A DNA stretch of 64,000 nt from Kordia sp. (lineage in GTDB: Bacteria; Bacteroidota; Bacteroidia; Flavobacteriales; Flavobacteriaceae). This document shows positions 1 through 7,802 of this stretch, in pieces. Location of the stretch: positions 53,350 through 117,349 of the forward strand of contig NZ_JAKVBC010000015.1 of assembly GCF_022447245.1 (NCBI RefSeq), read 5' to 3'. The notes below the pieces were generated by a model. The model searched no databases. It was not told the DNA's origin and was given only the letters and a program-made list of their open reading frames with translations. The stretch's first letter is position 1. Each line of letters opens with the position of its first letter. The position numbers and the translations under genes were made by a program.

Positions 1-255
1 GTGTACTACAAAACGATCAGTAAATGGGATTTTGTTGGAAATACTTGCAATAGCATCATCTGCCACAGCAATGATATATACAGCTGCTTCAACTATATCT
101 TTTAAGTTAGTTGTTGTATGTACTGCATTAAAATATTGAAGTGCTTTTTCAGATCGATTGTATACCTGAACAACCTGTATGCTTTCTGTATTTTGAAATA
201 CAGTATAAAAGTGTTGCGCAATATTTCCTGCACCGAGAATCACCACTGTTACCAT
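1..255 (-). CDS. Rossmann-fold oxidoreductase, DUF2520 type (N-terminal part)
   Basis: The minus strand is open from an ATG at 253-255 to the window edge, so only the first 85 codons are present. The translation opens MVTVVILGAGNIAQHF, a hydrophobic strand followed by GxGxxA, which is the dinucleotide-binding fingerprint of a Rossmann fold. A second strand ending in VYNRS and the segment YIIAVADDAI fit the NADP-dependent oxidoreductases annotated as 'Rossmann-like and DUF2520'. The substrate of this family is not known to me. The gene has about 170 bp of non-coding sequence before the next gene on the other strand. The family call rests on the N-terminus only. Confidence 0.6.
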   Translation of the reverse strand, partial: MVTVVILGAGNIAQHFYTVFQNTESIQVVQVYNRSEKALQYFNAVHTTTNLKDIVEAAVYIIAVADDAIASISNKIPFTDRFVVH

Positions 256-427
256 TGGGCAAAAATAGCAACACTTTGGGATTTTTGAAACTTTACTACA
301 GATTACTTCCAAATGAGGAGTGAACAAAAAGAGTTTTTATTCCACAAAAAAGCAAAATATGACCAATATCATGTTTTTAGAATGATAGAGTGCTGACATT
401 TGTACCAAACAAAAAAACATATACGCC

Positions 428-712
428 ATGACATTACATACAAAATATTACAACGAGTTTCATGACAAGTACACTATGTATATTCCATTAACCATTATTC
501 TGCAAAGTTGTATCGGAGGAATTGCAGCAATGTGTATTTTAATGAATGGATTAGATAACATTGCAGGTTTAGTAAAATTATTTTTGTGTGTAATATTTAC
601 ATCGTTTTATAATGCAGCAATCTTAGCGCAGTTAAAAGATAAATGGGTGTTTAATATGTTGATATTAAGTTTACTGTTGAATACGTTGTTTATTTTAATC
701 AACACGATATAA
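428..712 (+). CDS. small integral membrane protein of unknown function
   Basis: This 94-residue protein consists almost entirely of hydrophobic stretches, at about residues 19-39, 46-67 and 74-93, so three membrane helices are likely. No family motif is recognised. It lies 51 bp before another small membrane protein on the same strand and may be co-transcribed with it and the haemoglobin gene that follows. Existence as a gene is inferred from the clean open frame, the hydrophobic pattern and the gene order. Confidence 0.55.
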   Translation: MTLHTKYYNEFHDKYTMYIPLTIILQSCIGGIAAMCILMNGLDNIAGLVKLFLCVIFTSFYNAAILAQLKDKWVFNMLILSLLLNTLFILINTI

Positions 713-763
713 TTCTCTTGATTAAAAAAGAATACTTTAGCGTACTACAAAATCGATACTCTA

Positions 764-1210
764 ATGTGGGATTTCTTGAAAGTACATAAATATATAATCA
801 CACTAATTTGGGTTGGAATAGTGTTGGCAATCAGCTTTATGGGAGCGCCACTCAAATTTCAATCCGAATTGGTAGATACACGCGTAGGCGTTAGTATTGG
901 AAGAATTGTATTTACTTTCTTGAATAGAGTAGAAGTAATTTTTTTAATCATCTACACAATTTTGACATTGGCTTCGGGAAGTTTCAAAAGAAGTTATTTG
1001 TTGCATATATTAATTGGAATTGTACTAATTCAAACTTTTATATTATTGCCTTTTTTAGACGAAAGAGCACTGAAAATAGTACAAAAACAACCTGTAGAAG
1101 ATTCAATTTTACACATGAATTATGTAATCTTAGAACTTATAAAAGTAATTGTGTTGATATGGGTAAGCGTTTACGAAATTAAAATCAAGCCAATCTTTCA
1201 TGAAAAATGA
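764..1210 (+). CDS. four-helix membrane protein, DUF4149-like
   Basis: The 148-residue product has hydrophobic helices at about residues 10-28, 50-70, 76-98 and 120-140. The first helix contains IWVGIVLAISFMGAP, which resembles the start of small membrane proteins of the DUF4149 kind, but the match is by eye only. Its 3' end overlaps the truncated haemoglobin gene by 11 bp, so the two are very probably translationally coupled. A role near haem or respiratory chemistry can be guessed from this neighbour and from the cytochrome c biogenesis gene downstream, but nothing in the sequence proves it. Confidence 0.6.
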   Translation: MWDFLKVHKYIITLIWVGIVLAISFMGAPLKFQSELVDTRVGVSIGRIVFTFLNRVEVIFLIIYTILTLASGSFKRSYLLHILIGIVLIQTFILLPFLDERALKIVQKQPVEDSILHMNYVILELIKVIVLIWVSVYEIKIKPIFHEK

Positions 1211-1589
1211 TATACTAAATAGAGCAGACGTTTACACATTGGTCACTACATTTTATACTAAAATTAGAAAAGATGATGTTTTAGGTCCAATTTTTAACAA
1301 TCGTATTCATGATTGGGATTCACATTTAGATCATTTAACCGATTTTTGGGAAAGTAGTTTGTTTTTTGTCAACAAATACAAAGGAAATCCTTTAGAAAAG
1401 CATGTTGAGGTAGATGCGGCTATTGATCATGTTATCAATGAACATCACTTTGGAATTTGGCTAAATTACTGGATTCAAACCTTAGATGAGCTTTTTGAAG
1501 GCGATAAAGCTAATATTGCTAAAAACAGAGCTAGGAAAATGGGAACTTTCATCTATATCAAATTATTTGAATCCAGAACTACAAAATAA
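1200..1589 (+). CDS. group III truncated haemoglobin
   Basis: The 129-residue protein has the length and order of a 2-on-2 truncated haemoglobin. It starts with a short helix followed by LVTTFYTKIRKDDVLGPIFNNRI, a typical B-helix region, then has the HLDHLTDFWESSLF segment and the proximal region EKHVEVDAAIDHVINEHHFGIWLNYW. The histidine in the KHVEVD stretch is the likely proximal haem ligand. Such proteins bind oxygen or nitric oxide in the cytoplasm. The gene overlaps the preceding membrane protein by 11 bp. The GIW motif and short N-terminus favour group III over groups I and II. Confidence 0.85.
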   Translation: MKNDILNRADVYTLVTTFYTKIRKDDVLGPIFNNRIHDWDSHLDHLTDFWESSLFFVNKYKGNPLEKHVEVDAAIDHVINEHHFGIWLNYWIQTLDELFEGDKANIAKNRARKMGTFIYIKLFESRTTK

Positions 1590-1665
1590 AAACGCTTCAA
1601 CTTAGAATATTCCTAAATAAGAATAAATTGCGTATTAAATAGACATTAAATTATGCAAAATACCG

Positions 1666-1673
1666 TATTTTTG
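1666..1673 (+). promoter_or_regulatory. Bacteroidota -7 promoter element for the cytochrome c biogenesis gene
   Basis: TATTTTTG fits the TAnnTTTG consensus of the Bacteroidota primary sigma factor and ends 37 bp before the ATG. No clear TTG is seen at the -33 position, so the element is supported only by the -7 match and its position. Confidence 0.4.
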
Positions 1674-1710
1674 CATATTGAAATTTTGATCTAAACGATA
1701 ACGCTACACA

Positions 1711-4700
1711 ATGGGTAATATCATTAAGAATATTCTCTTCTCTACACGATTAATGGCACTTCTTTTCTTTGCATTTGCTTTGGCCATGGGAATAGGAACT
1801 TTTGTTGAAAGTGAATACAGTACAATAACCTCTAAAATATACGTCTATAATGCGTGGTGGTTTGAGTTAATCTTACTTTTATTTATGATTAATTTCTTTG
1901 GAAACATCTTCCGTTATCGCTTATTGCGAAAAGAAAAATGGGCAACATTGCTCATTCACTTGTCATTTATCTTTATCATTCTTGGCGCGTTTATTACACG
2001 TTATGTTAGTTATGAAGGTGTGATGCCAATTCGTGAAGGAGCTACCGAAAATACCTTTCTCTCTGAAAAAACATATATCAAAGCTTGGGTTGATGGTGAA
2101 ATTGACGGAGAACCTAGAAGACGTATCTTAAAAGGTGATTACTTAATTTCTCCAGAAGGAATTGCACCGACAACTTGGGTTCAAGAAGGTTTTCCTTGGG
2201 AGCGCGATTTTAACAAGCAAGATTTTACAATTGACTATAAAGGATTTATTCAAGGAGCTGAAGAAGGAATTATACCAGATGAAAATGGTGAAGAATTATT
2301 GAAAATTGTAGAATCTGGAGGCGGAAACCGTCACAATCATTTCTTACAAGGAGGCGCAAAAGCACAAAGCATACACAATATATTAGTTACGTTCAATAAT
2401 CCTGTAGACGGAGCCATCAATATCATGGCAGACGAATATGGCAACTATACTATGAAAAGTCCGTTTGAAGGAACGAACATGATCATGCAAACGCGCATGC
2501 AACAAAAAGTACTTAAAGACAGTCTGCAACCATTTCAATTGGGGTCCTTATACAATTTAGCAGGATTACAGTTTGTGGTTCCACAGCCAGCAATAAAAGG
2601 AAAAATTGGCGTAGTAGAAACTCCTGAAAAACTAAAAGATCAGGCAGATGCTGTTATTCTTGAAGTCTCTAGCCAAGGAGAAACACAAGAAGTACGTGTC
2701 TTAGGCGGAAAAGGGTATGATATGAAACCTGTACAAGTGACTGTAGCTGGACTTGACTTTTGGTTGTTTTATGGAGCAGAAAGATTGAAACTTCCGTTTA
2801 GCATGAAATTGAACGACTTTATTGCTGAACGTCATCCAGGAGCTATTAGTCAAGCGAATTACAAATCGTTTATGAGTAAAGTAACTGTAAATAATAAGGA
2901 AGAAGAGCCCTTTGATTACGATATTTATATGAATCATGTTTTAGATAATGAAGGATATCGTTTCTTTCAAGCACAATTTGATCGAGATGAAAAAGGAACG
3001 ATCCTATCTGTAAGTCATGATTACTGGGGAACCAATATAACCTATTTAGGATATTTTTTACTCTATTTAGCATTGATGGTAATTTTATTTGACAAACACA
3101 CACGTTTTGGTGATTTAAAAAAGCAATTGGAAAAGGTCAAAAAGAAAAAAGCAAAGTTATCTACAGTTGTAGCATTGCTATTCACGATGGGAATGTATGC
3201 ACAAGAAAATGTGGAGCAAAATTCGGTGCAAACAGAAGTTACCCAAGAGGTGAAAGATACACATCAAGGAGAAGCACATTCACCTAATGATGGACATGAT
3301 CATGAAGCTATCATAAAACCATATACAGATGCGCAAATAGATTCTATTATCGTTGCCAATGCAGTTCCACAAGCACATGCCGATAAGTTTGCACGGTTGG
3401 TAATTCAAGATGAAAATGGACGTATGAAACCAGCACATACGTACGCAAGAGAATTAGTACGTAAATTAAGTAAAACAGATGATTATGCAGGCTTGTCTCC
3501 TGAACAAGTATTGATTTCGATGATTCAATATCCACAAATGTGGTATAATGCAAACATTATAAGTGTTAAGAGACAAAAACACGATAGTATTCGTAATATC
3601 ATTGGAATTGAAAAAAGCGATAAATATGCGTCTATGTTGGATTTCTTTACGTCGCAAAACGAATATAAACTGAATCCATATACACAAGATGCTTATTCCA
3701 CAAATAAGCCAAATCAGTACGAAAAGGCAATCAAGGAATATGATTTAAAACTTGGTTTGTTGAGTAGATCAATTCGTGGAGATTTATTTAAAATTTTCCC
3801 ATTACCGAATCATGAAAATAACAAATGGATTTCAAGTAAAGACTATGAAGATAACCCAGGAGTTGGTTTTCAACCAAAAGATTCACTATATCAGAAATAT
3901 GTTAAGAGTGCAATGAATGTGTACGCATTGATGTTAAATGCCGCACAGCAATCAGGGGATTACTCACAAGCAGATAAAATGGTAGAGAGTTTACGCCTGC
4001 GACAACAAGAATTTGGAAGTGCTGTGTTGCCATCAGACACAAAAATAGAAACAGAAATTATTTACAATAAAGTCAACGTTTTTGAACGATTAATGATGTA
4101 TTATTTATTAGTTGGATTTTTAATGTTTGTCTTTATCATTGTTCAAATATTTAAAGATAGGAAAGGAATTGCAACTGCTATCAAGGTTTCCAAATGGCTA
4201 ATTGTAGCCTTATTTGCCTGTCATACTGCGGGACTTATTGTACGATGGTATCTTTCGGGTCATGCACCGTGGAGTGATGCGTATGAGTCCATGATTTATG
4301 TAGGATGGGCAACGATGCTTTTCGGACTGCTTTTTGGTCGAAAATCCGATTTAACGATTTCTGCAACTACTTTTGTTGTAGCCATGATTTTATGGGGAGC
4401 GCACATGAACTGGCTCGATCCAGATATTGCAAACCTACAACCTGTACTGGATAGTTATTGGTTGCTCATTCACGTGGCAGTTATCGTAGCAAGTTACGGA
4501 CCATTTGCCTTGGCTATGATTCTTGGAGTTGTATCATTATTGCTAATTATTTTGACGAATAAGAAGAACAAAGAGCGGATGGAACTCAACTTAAAAGAAA
4601 TTACAACGATTAATGAAATGGCAATTACAATTGGCTTGGTGATGCTGACTATTGGAAACTTCCTTGGTGGAATGTGGGCTAATGAAAGTTGGGGACGTTA

Positions 4701-5019
4701 CTGGGGATGGGATCCAAAAGAAACATGGGCGTTAATTAGTATCATGGTATATGCATTTATAATTCACATGCGATTAGTACCAGGATTACGTGGTCGTTGG
4801 TTCTTTAACTGGATGTCTATTTCGGCTTTTGCTTCTATTTTATTTACATATTTTGGGGTGAATTTTGTCCTTAGCGGGTTGCACTCGTATGCGACAGGAG
4901 ACGCAGTTTTAGGATTGCCATTTGTATATACAGCTACTGCAATTTGGTTAGCGTATGGCGCATTGAGTTATTGGCGTTACCAAATTCATTACAAAAACAA
5001 AAAGAAAGTAAAAGCTTAG
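1711..5019 (+). CDS. ccsBA: cytochrome c biogenesis protein, ResB-CcsA (CcsBA) fusion
   Basis: This 1102-residue membrane protein belongs to the system II haem lyase. The N-terminal part is ResB-like: hydrophobic helices at about 10-30, 45-62 and 72-92, a long periplasmic segment, and a further helix near 446-465. The C-terminal part, from about residue 790, is CcsA/ResC-like with many helices and the haem-handling WWD-type segment SWGRYWGWDPKETWA near residues 992-1006. Histidines likely to hold haem lie near 836, 921 and 1056. A middle periplasmic stretch of roughly 300 residues follows the ResB part and includes a His-rich patch (HSPNDGHDHEA). Fused proteins of this kind attach haem to CXXCH apocytochromes outside the cytoplasmic membrane. 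The gene stands alone and is followed by a terminator. Confidence 0.92.
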   Translation: MGNIIKNILFSTRLMALLFFAFALAMGIGTFVESEYSTITSKIYVYNAWWFELILLLFMINFFGNIFRYRLLRKEKWATLLIHLSFIFIILGAFITRYVSYEGVMPIREGATENTFLSEKTYIKAWVDGEIDGEPRRRILKGDYLISPEGIAPTTWVQEGFPWERDFNKQDFTIDYKGFIQGAEEGIIPDENGEELLKIVESGGGNRHNHFLQGGAKAQSIHNILVTFNNPVDGAINIMADEYGNYTMKSPFEGTNMIMQTRMQQKVLKDSLQPFQLGSLYNLAGLQFVVPQPAIKGKIGVVETPEKLKDQADAVILEVSSQGETQEVRVLGGKGYDMKPVQVTVAGLDFWLFYGAERLKLPFSMKLNDFIAERHPGAISQANYKSFMSKVTVNNKEEEPFDYDIYMNHVLDNEGYRFFQAQFDRDEKGTILSVSHDYWGTNITYLGYFLLYLALMVILFDKHTRFGDLKKQLEKVKKKKAKLSTVVALLFTMGMYAQENVEQNSVQTEVTQEVKDTHQGEAHSPNDGHDHEAIIKPYTDAQIDSIIVANAVPQAHADKFARLVIQDENGRMKPAHTYARELVRKLSKTDDYAGLSPEQVLISMIQYPQMWYNANIISVKRQKHDSIRNIIGIEKSDKYASMLDFFTSQNEYKLNPYTQDAYSTNKPNQYEKAIKEYDLKLGLLSRSIRGDLFKIFPLPNHENNKWISSKDYEDNPGVGFQPKDSLYQKYVKSAMNVYALMLNAAQQSGDYSQADKMVESLRLRQQEFGSAVLPSDTKIETEIIYNKVNVFERLMMYYLLVGFLMFVFIIVQIFKDRKGIATAIKVSKWLIVALFACHTAGLIVRWYLSGHAPWSDAYESMIYVGWATMLFGLLFGRKSDLTISATTFVVAMILWGAHMNWLDPDIANLQPVLDSYWLLIHVAVIVASYGPFALAMILGVVSLLLIILTNKKNKERMELNLKEITTINEMAITIGLVMLTIGNFLGGMWANESWGRYWGWDPKETWALISIMVYAFIIHMRLVPGLRGRWFFNWMSISAFASILFTYFGVNFVLSGLHSYATGDAVLGLPFVYTATAIWLAYGALSYWRYQIHYKNKKKVKA

Positions 5020-5059
5020 TACTTAGCATATTTTAACTTTTTAGTACTTCTCGATATAT

Positions 5060-5104
5060 AAATCAAGGCGAATTTTGATGCATAATTTGCTTTGATTTTT
5101 TTTA
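5060..5104 (+). terminator. rho-independent terminator after ccsBA
   Basis: AAATCAAGGCGAA pairs with TTTGCTTTGATTT (two G-U pairs) across a short loop and is followed by a run of T. It lies about 40 bp after the ccsBA stop codon. The rest of the 276-bp gap up to the next gene is AT-rich with no further feature seen. Confidence 0.65.
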
Positions 5105-5295
5105 TTCTTGAAAGGTTGAAATAAAAAAACAGTTTTTGTTGTAACAAGATTGTATGTCATTCGTATTACTTCTAAGTTACATCAATCAACCATCAAAAAA
5201 ACGGTATCATGAGTTTTATTTTTTACTTTATAATTAAGTGTTTCTTTTAGAAGCATTTTTTTACCTTTATACGTTTATGTTTCATTTTAAGTAAT

Positions 5296-5883
5296 TTGAA
5301 GAACGTACTTTCAATATTCGTTTTGACTTTAGTTTTGGTTTCTTGCAAAAAAGAACCCAAAGTGAAAACCGAATTGGTCACATCTAAATTTGACCTCAAA
5401 ACAGATATATTCCATTTTAAGAAAAAGATCAAAGAATCAGATACTATTAAAATGAGGTTTAATCACTCTGTTTGTACATATAAAGGATATGAACGAATTG
5501 AAATCACAAAAAAGACTGATTCAATACACATAAAAGCTCTATACAAAGGAGATACTTTTGGTAAAGAAAGCAAATGGAAAACTATTTTTCAGAAGCAAAT
5601 ATCTACCAATGATACAGTCTGGAAAATAGAAGAATTCTTAAAGAAACAAAGACAGCGACAAAAATCTGAAGAAAAGAAATATGGTACGCTGCAAATTTCA
5701 CATAACGAAAATAAGATTCACTTTTTTACCAATGGATTGTTAGATTTACAAAAATTCATAGTGGACTATAGTTTGACCATGAAAACATTATATCCAAAAG
5801 ATGTAGAAATGTATTATTCTGTCGAAGTTCTTGAGCTAAATGACCACGTAGAAATCCTTGAGGAAGAAACGGAAATGAAATAA
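5296..5883 (+). CDS. lipoprotein of unknown function, TTG start
   Basis: The 195-residue product begins with a lipoprotein signal peptide: a short positive start, the hydrophobic run LSIFVLTLVLV and the lipobox LVSC with the cysteine at residue 17. The only plausible start is TTG at 5296, because the frame is open back to a stop at 5248 with no ATG. The mature part is charged and lysine-rich, with no motif I recognise. It should sit on a membrane facing the periplasm. It ends 100 bp before a convergent regulator gene and seems to be a single-gene unit. Confidence 0.6.
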   Translation: MKNVLSIFVLTLVLVSCKKEPKVKTELVTSKFDLKTDIFHFKKKIKESDTIKMRFNHSVCTYKGYERIEITKKTDSIHIKALYKGDTFGKESKWKTIFQKQISTNDTVWKIEEFLKKQRQRQKSEEKKYGTLQISHNENKIHFFTNGLLDLQKFIVDYSLTMKTLYPKDVEMYYSVEVLELNDHVEILEEETEMK

Positions 5884-5982
5884 ATATTATTTGATGAATT
5901 TTAGGTTTCAAATTAGAAGTACTAAGTTTTAATAGCAAAGTAATTCAACATTCAACATTTAAAACTTACAATATATAATTCC

Positions 5983-6750
5983 TTACTGTTCCAGCCATTT
6001 TCTAAAATCAGAAGTTGTAGAAGAACTTGTCATTGCTTTTTCTTTGATGCCTGTAAGCTGAATAAGTAAGCGGTTTTTAAAATGACTTTCAATGTTTTCA
6101 ATGTATTCAATATGTGCTATTTGACTGCGATTGATACGGAAAAACTTCAAAGGATTGAGTACTTGTTGAATACTTCCTAAATTCTGAGAAATTGGATGTT
6201 TTTTGCCAGAAGCATCTATGGCCATACAAAAATCACCAGAAGCTTCTATCAAACTAATATCACTCACATTCAACAATTGAATACCTTTCGACTTTTTAAT
6301 GACGAAGCGTTTTTTATAGTTGGTCTCTTCTTGTTTTAAAGCAGATTTTAATAAATCAATAGTATCATTATGTATAGGTTGATAACTTTCAGCCCTAAAA
6401 AAGGATTGAAACTTGTTCAATGCATGACTGATATCATCTTTCGTATACGGTTTTAAAATATACGCAATGCCGTTGGTACGAAATGCTTCAAACAAATACT
6501 CGTCGTGCGCCGAGCAAAAAATAATTGGGCAATCTATTTTTACGGTATTAAAAACATCAAAAGAAATCCCATCCAACAACTGAATGTCAGACAAAATAAA
6601 ATCATAGGTTTGTTGTGCTAAAAACGCACGCGCTTTCTCTGTAGAACGTGCCCAATCATGAGCAAAAGGATCATTAAAATAAGCTTCTAAATTGGCTAAA
6701 AGTTTCTCGTAAGCAGGAATTTCGTCTTCTAAAATTAATATGTGCATCAA
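5983..6750 (-). CDS. LytTR-family response regulator
   Basis: The 255-residue protein has a receiver domain at residues 1-120, with acidic residues in LEDE at the start and the phospho-acceptor Asp55 in ILSDIQLLDG. A LytTR DNA-binding domain follows at about 150-255 and includes FFRINRSQIAHIEYIE, a strand pattern typical of that fold. It acts as the transcriptional output of the sensor kinase encoded directly upstream, with 8 bp between the two genes. In Bacteroidota such pairs often control envelope genes. The adjacent outer-membrane receptor gene is a possible target, but no binding site was identified. Confidence 0.9.
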   Translation of the reverse strand: MMHILILEDEIPAYEKLLANLEAYFNDPFAHDWARSTEKARAFLAQQTYDFILSDIQLLDGISFDVFNTVKIDCPIIFCSAHDEYLFEAFRTNGIAYILKPYTKDDISHALNKFQSFFRAESYQPIHNDTIDLLKSALKQEETNYKKRFVIKKSKGIQLLNVSDISLIEASGDFCMAIDASGKKHPISQNLGSIQQVLNPLKFFRINRSQIAHIEYIENIESHFKNRLLIQLTGIKEKAMTSSSTTSDFRKWLEQ

Positions 6751-6758
6751 GGTATAAT

Positions 6759-7772
6759 TTATGATTCTTCACTAAGTTTTATAATTGGGATTTTAACCGT
6801 AAAATCATGTAACGTATCTGTGATTTCTGGTTTTTGATCAGAAAGTAATTTATATCTGTACTCTAAGTTTTTTAAACCTGTTCCTAGTGAATCTTTATTT
6901 GTTTTTATAGTACTTTTTGTGTTTGAAATTGTGAGCCAGTCTTCATCAATTTTTAATGTAGCTTTTATGGCTTTTCCATGTTGAGCACGATTGTGTTTTG
7001 CAATATTTTCCAATAATGTCTGAATAGCTCCTGTTGGGACAAATTTATCTTCAATTAATACGTTTTTTGTAATTGTAAAATCGTAGTCGTTTCCAAAACG
7101 TGTTTTAATTAAAAAAATATAATTTTCTGCCAAATTCAATTCATCGGTCAATTCCATGACTTCAGCATCTTTGGTTTGAATCAAATAACGGTAAATTAAG
7201 GACAAACGGTTAATGTATTCTTTAGCTTTTTCAGTATCGCTATCAATCAAAGCATCTAGCGTATTCAAATTGTTAAATAAAAAGTGCGGACTGATTTGTG
7301 AACGTAATAATTTTAATTCATTTTCTTTTTGTTTTGCAGTAATATTGCTAAAAAGTACTTGGTTTTCATAGTATTTTTTTGCGATCAATAATCCAAACGG
7401 TAACCCAATACTTTCTGAAGTACTAGAGATATATTCTAGACAATATTGAAAGTCAAATTTAAATAAGTTCCAATCTTTTCCTCCACTGTAATGACCAACT
7501 ACATCTTTAACAAAACCAGAAATAGTCATTAATAAAATTGCCCAAAAAATAAAGTGAAAATACTTTTTCTCTCTAATAATAAAACTTGGCAATAACCAAT
7601 ACATGAAGATGAATATCATACCAACATCTAAAATGACAAATGTTGGTATGTCTAAAAAGTATTCTATCAGGTCATTTCCTCTATTGCTATATTCATAAGC
7701 ATTCATAAATACAGATACACCGTAGTATATAAGGAAAAGTATAAAATCCGATTTATTGAGTCTTGTATCCAT
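6759..7772 (-). CDS. LytS/YehU-type sensor histidine kinase
   Basis: This 337-residue kinase has about four membrane helices in the first 135 residues (near 10-28, 44-65, 72-92 and 120-132), a short linker, and a His_kinase domain with the phospho-accepting His163 in SPHFLFNNLN. The C-terminal ATPase segment includes LLENIAKHNRAQHG as the N box and LGTGLKNLEYR as the G box. It most likely senses a signal at the membrane and phosphorylates the LytTR regulator encoded 8 bp downstream. Together with the receptor gene upstream on the same strand (gap 30 bp) it may form a three-gene unit. Confidence 0.9.
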   Translation of the reverse strand: MDTRLNKSDFILFLIYYGVSVFMNAYEYSNRGNDLIEYFLDIPTFVILDVGMIFIFMYWLLPSFIIREKKYFHFIFWAILLMTISGFVKDVVGHYSGGKDWNLFKFDFQYCLEYISSTSESIGLPFGLLIAKKYYENQVLFSNITAKQKENELKLLRSQISPHFLFNNLNTLDALIDSDTEKAKEYINRLSLIYRYLIQTKDAEVMELTDELNLAENYIFLIKTRFGNDYDFTITKNVLIEDKFVPTGAIQTLLENIAKHNRAQHGKAIKATLKIDEDWLTISNTKSTIKTNKDSLGTGLKNLEYRYKLLSDQKPEITDTLHDFTVKIPIIKLSEES

Positions 7773-7802
7773 AATTACTCCTTAAAAATAATTCAAATAA
7801 TA

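Noticed and set aside
141..323. 60-codon plus-strand frame at the window start
   Set aside because: It lies antisense to the DUF2520-type gene, which has a clear Rossmann motif; the plus-strand product has none.
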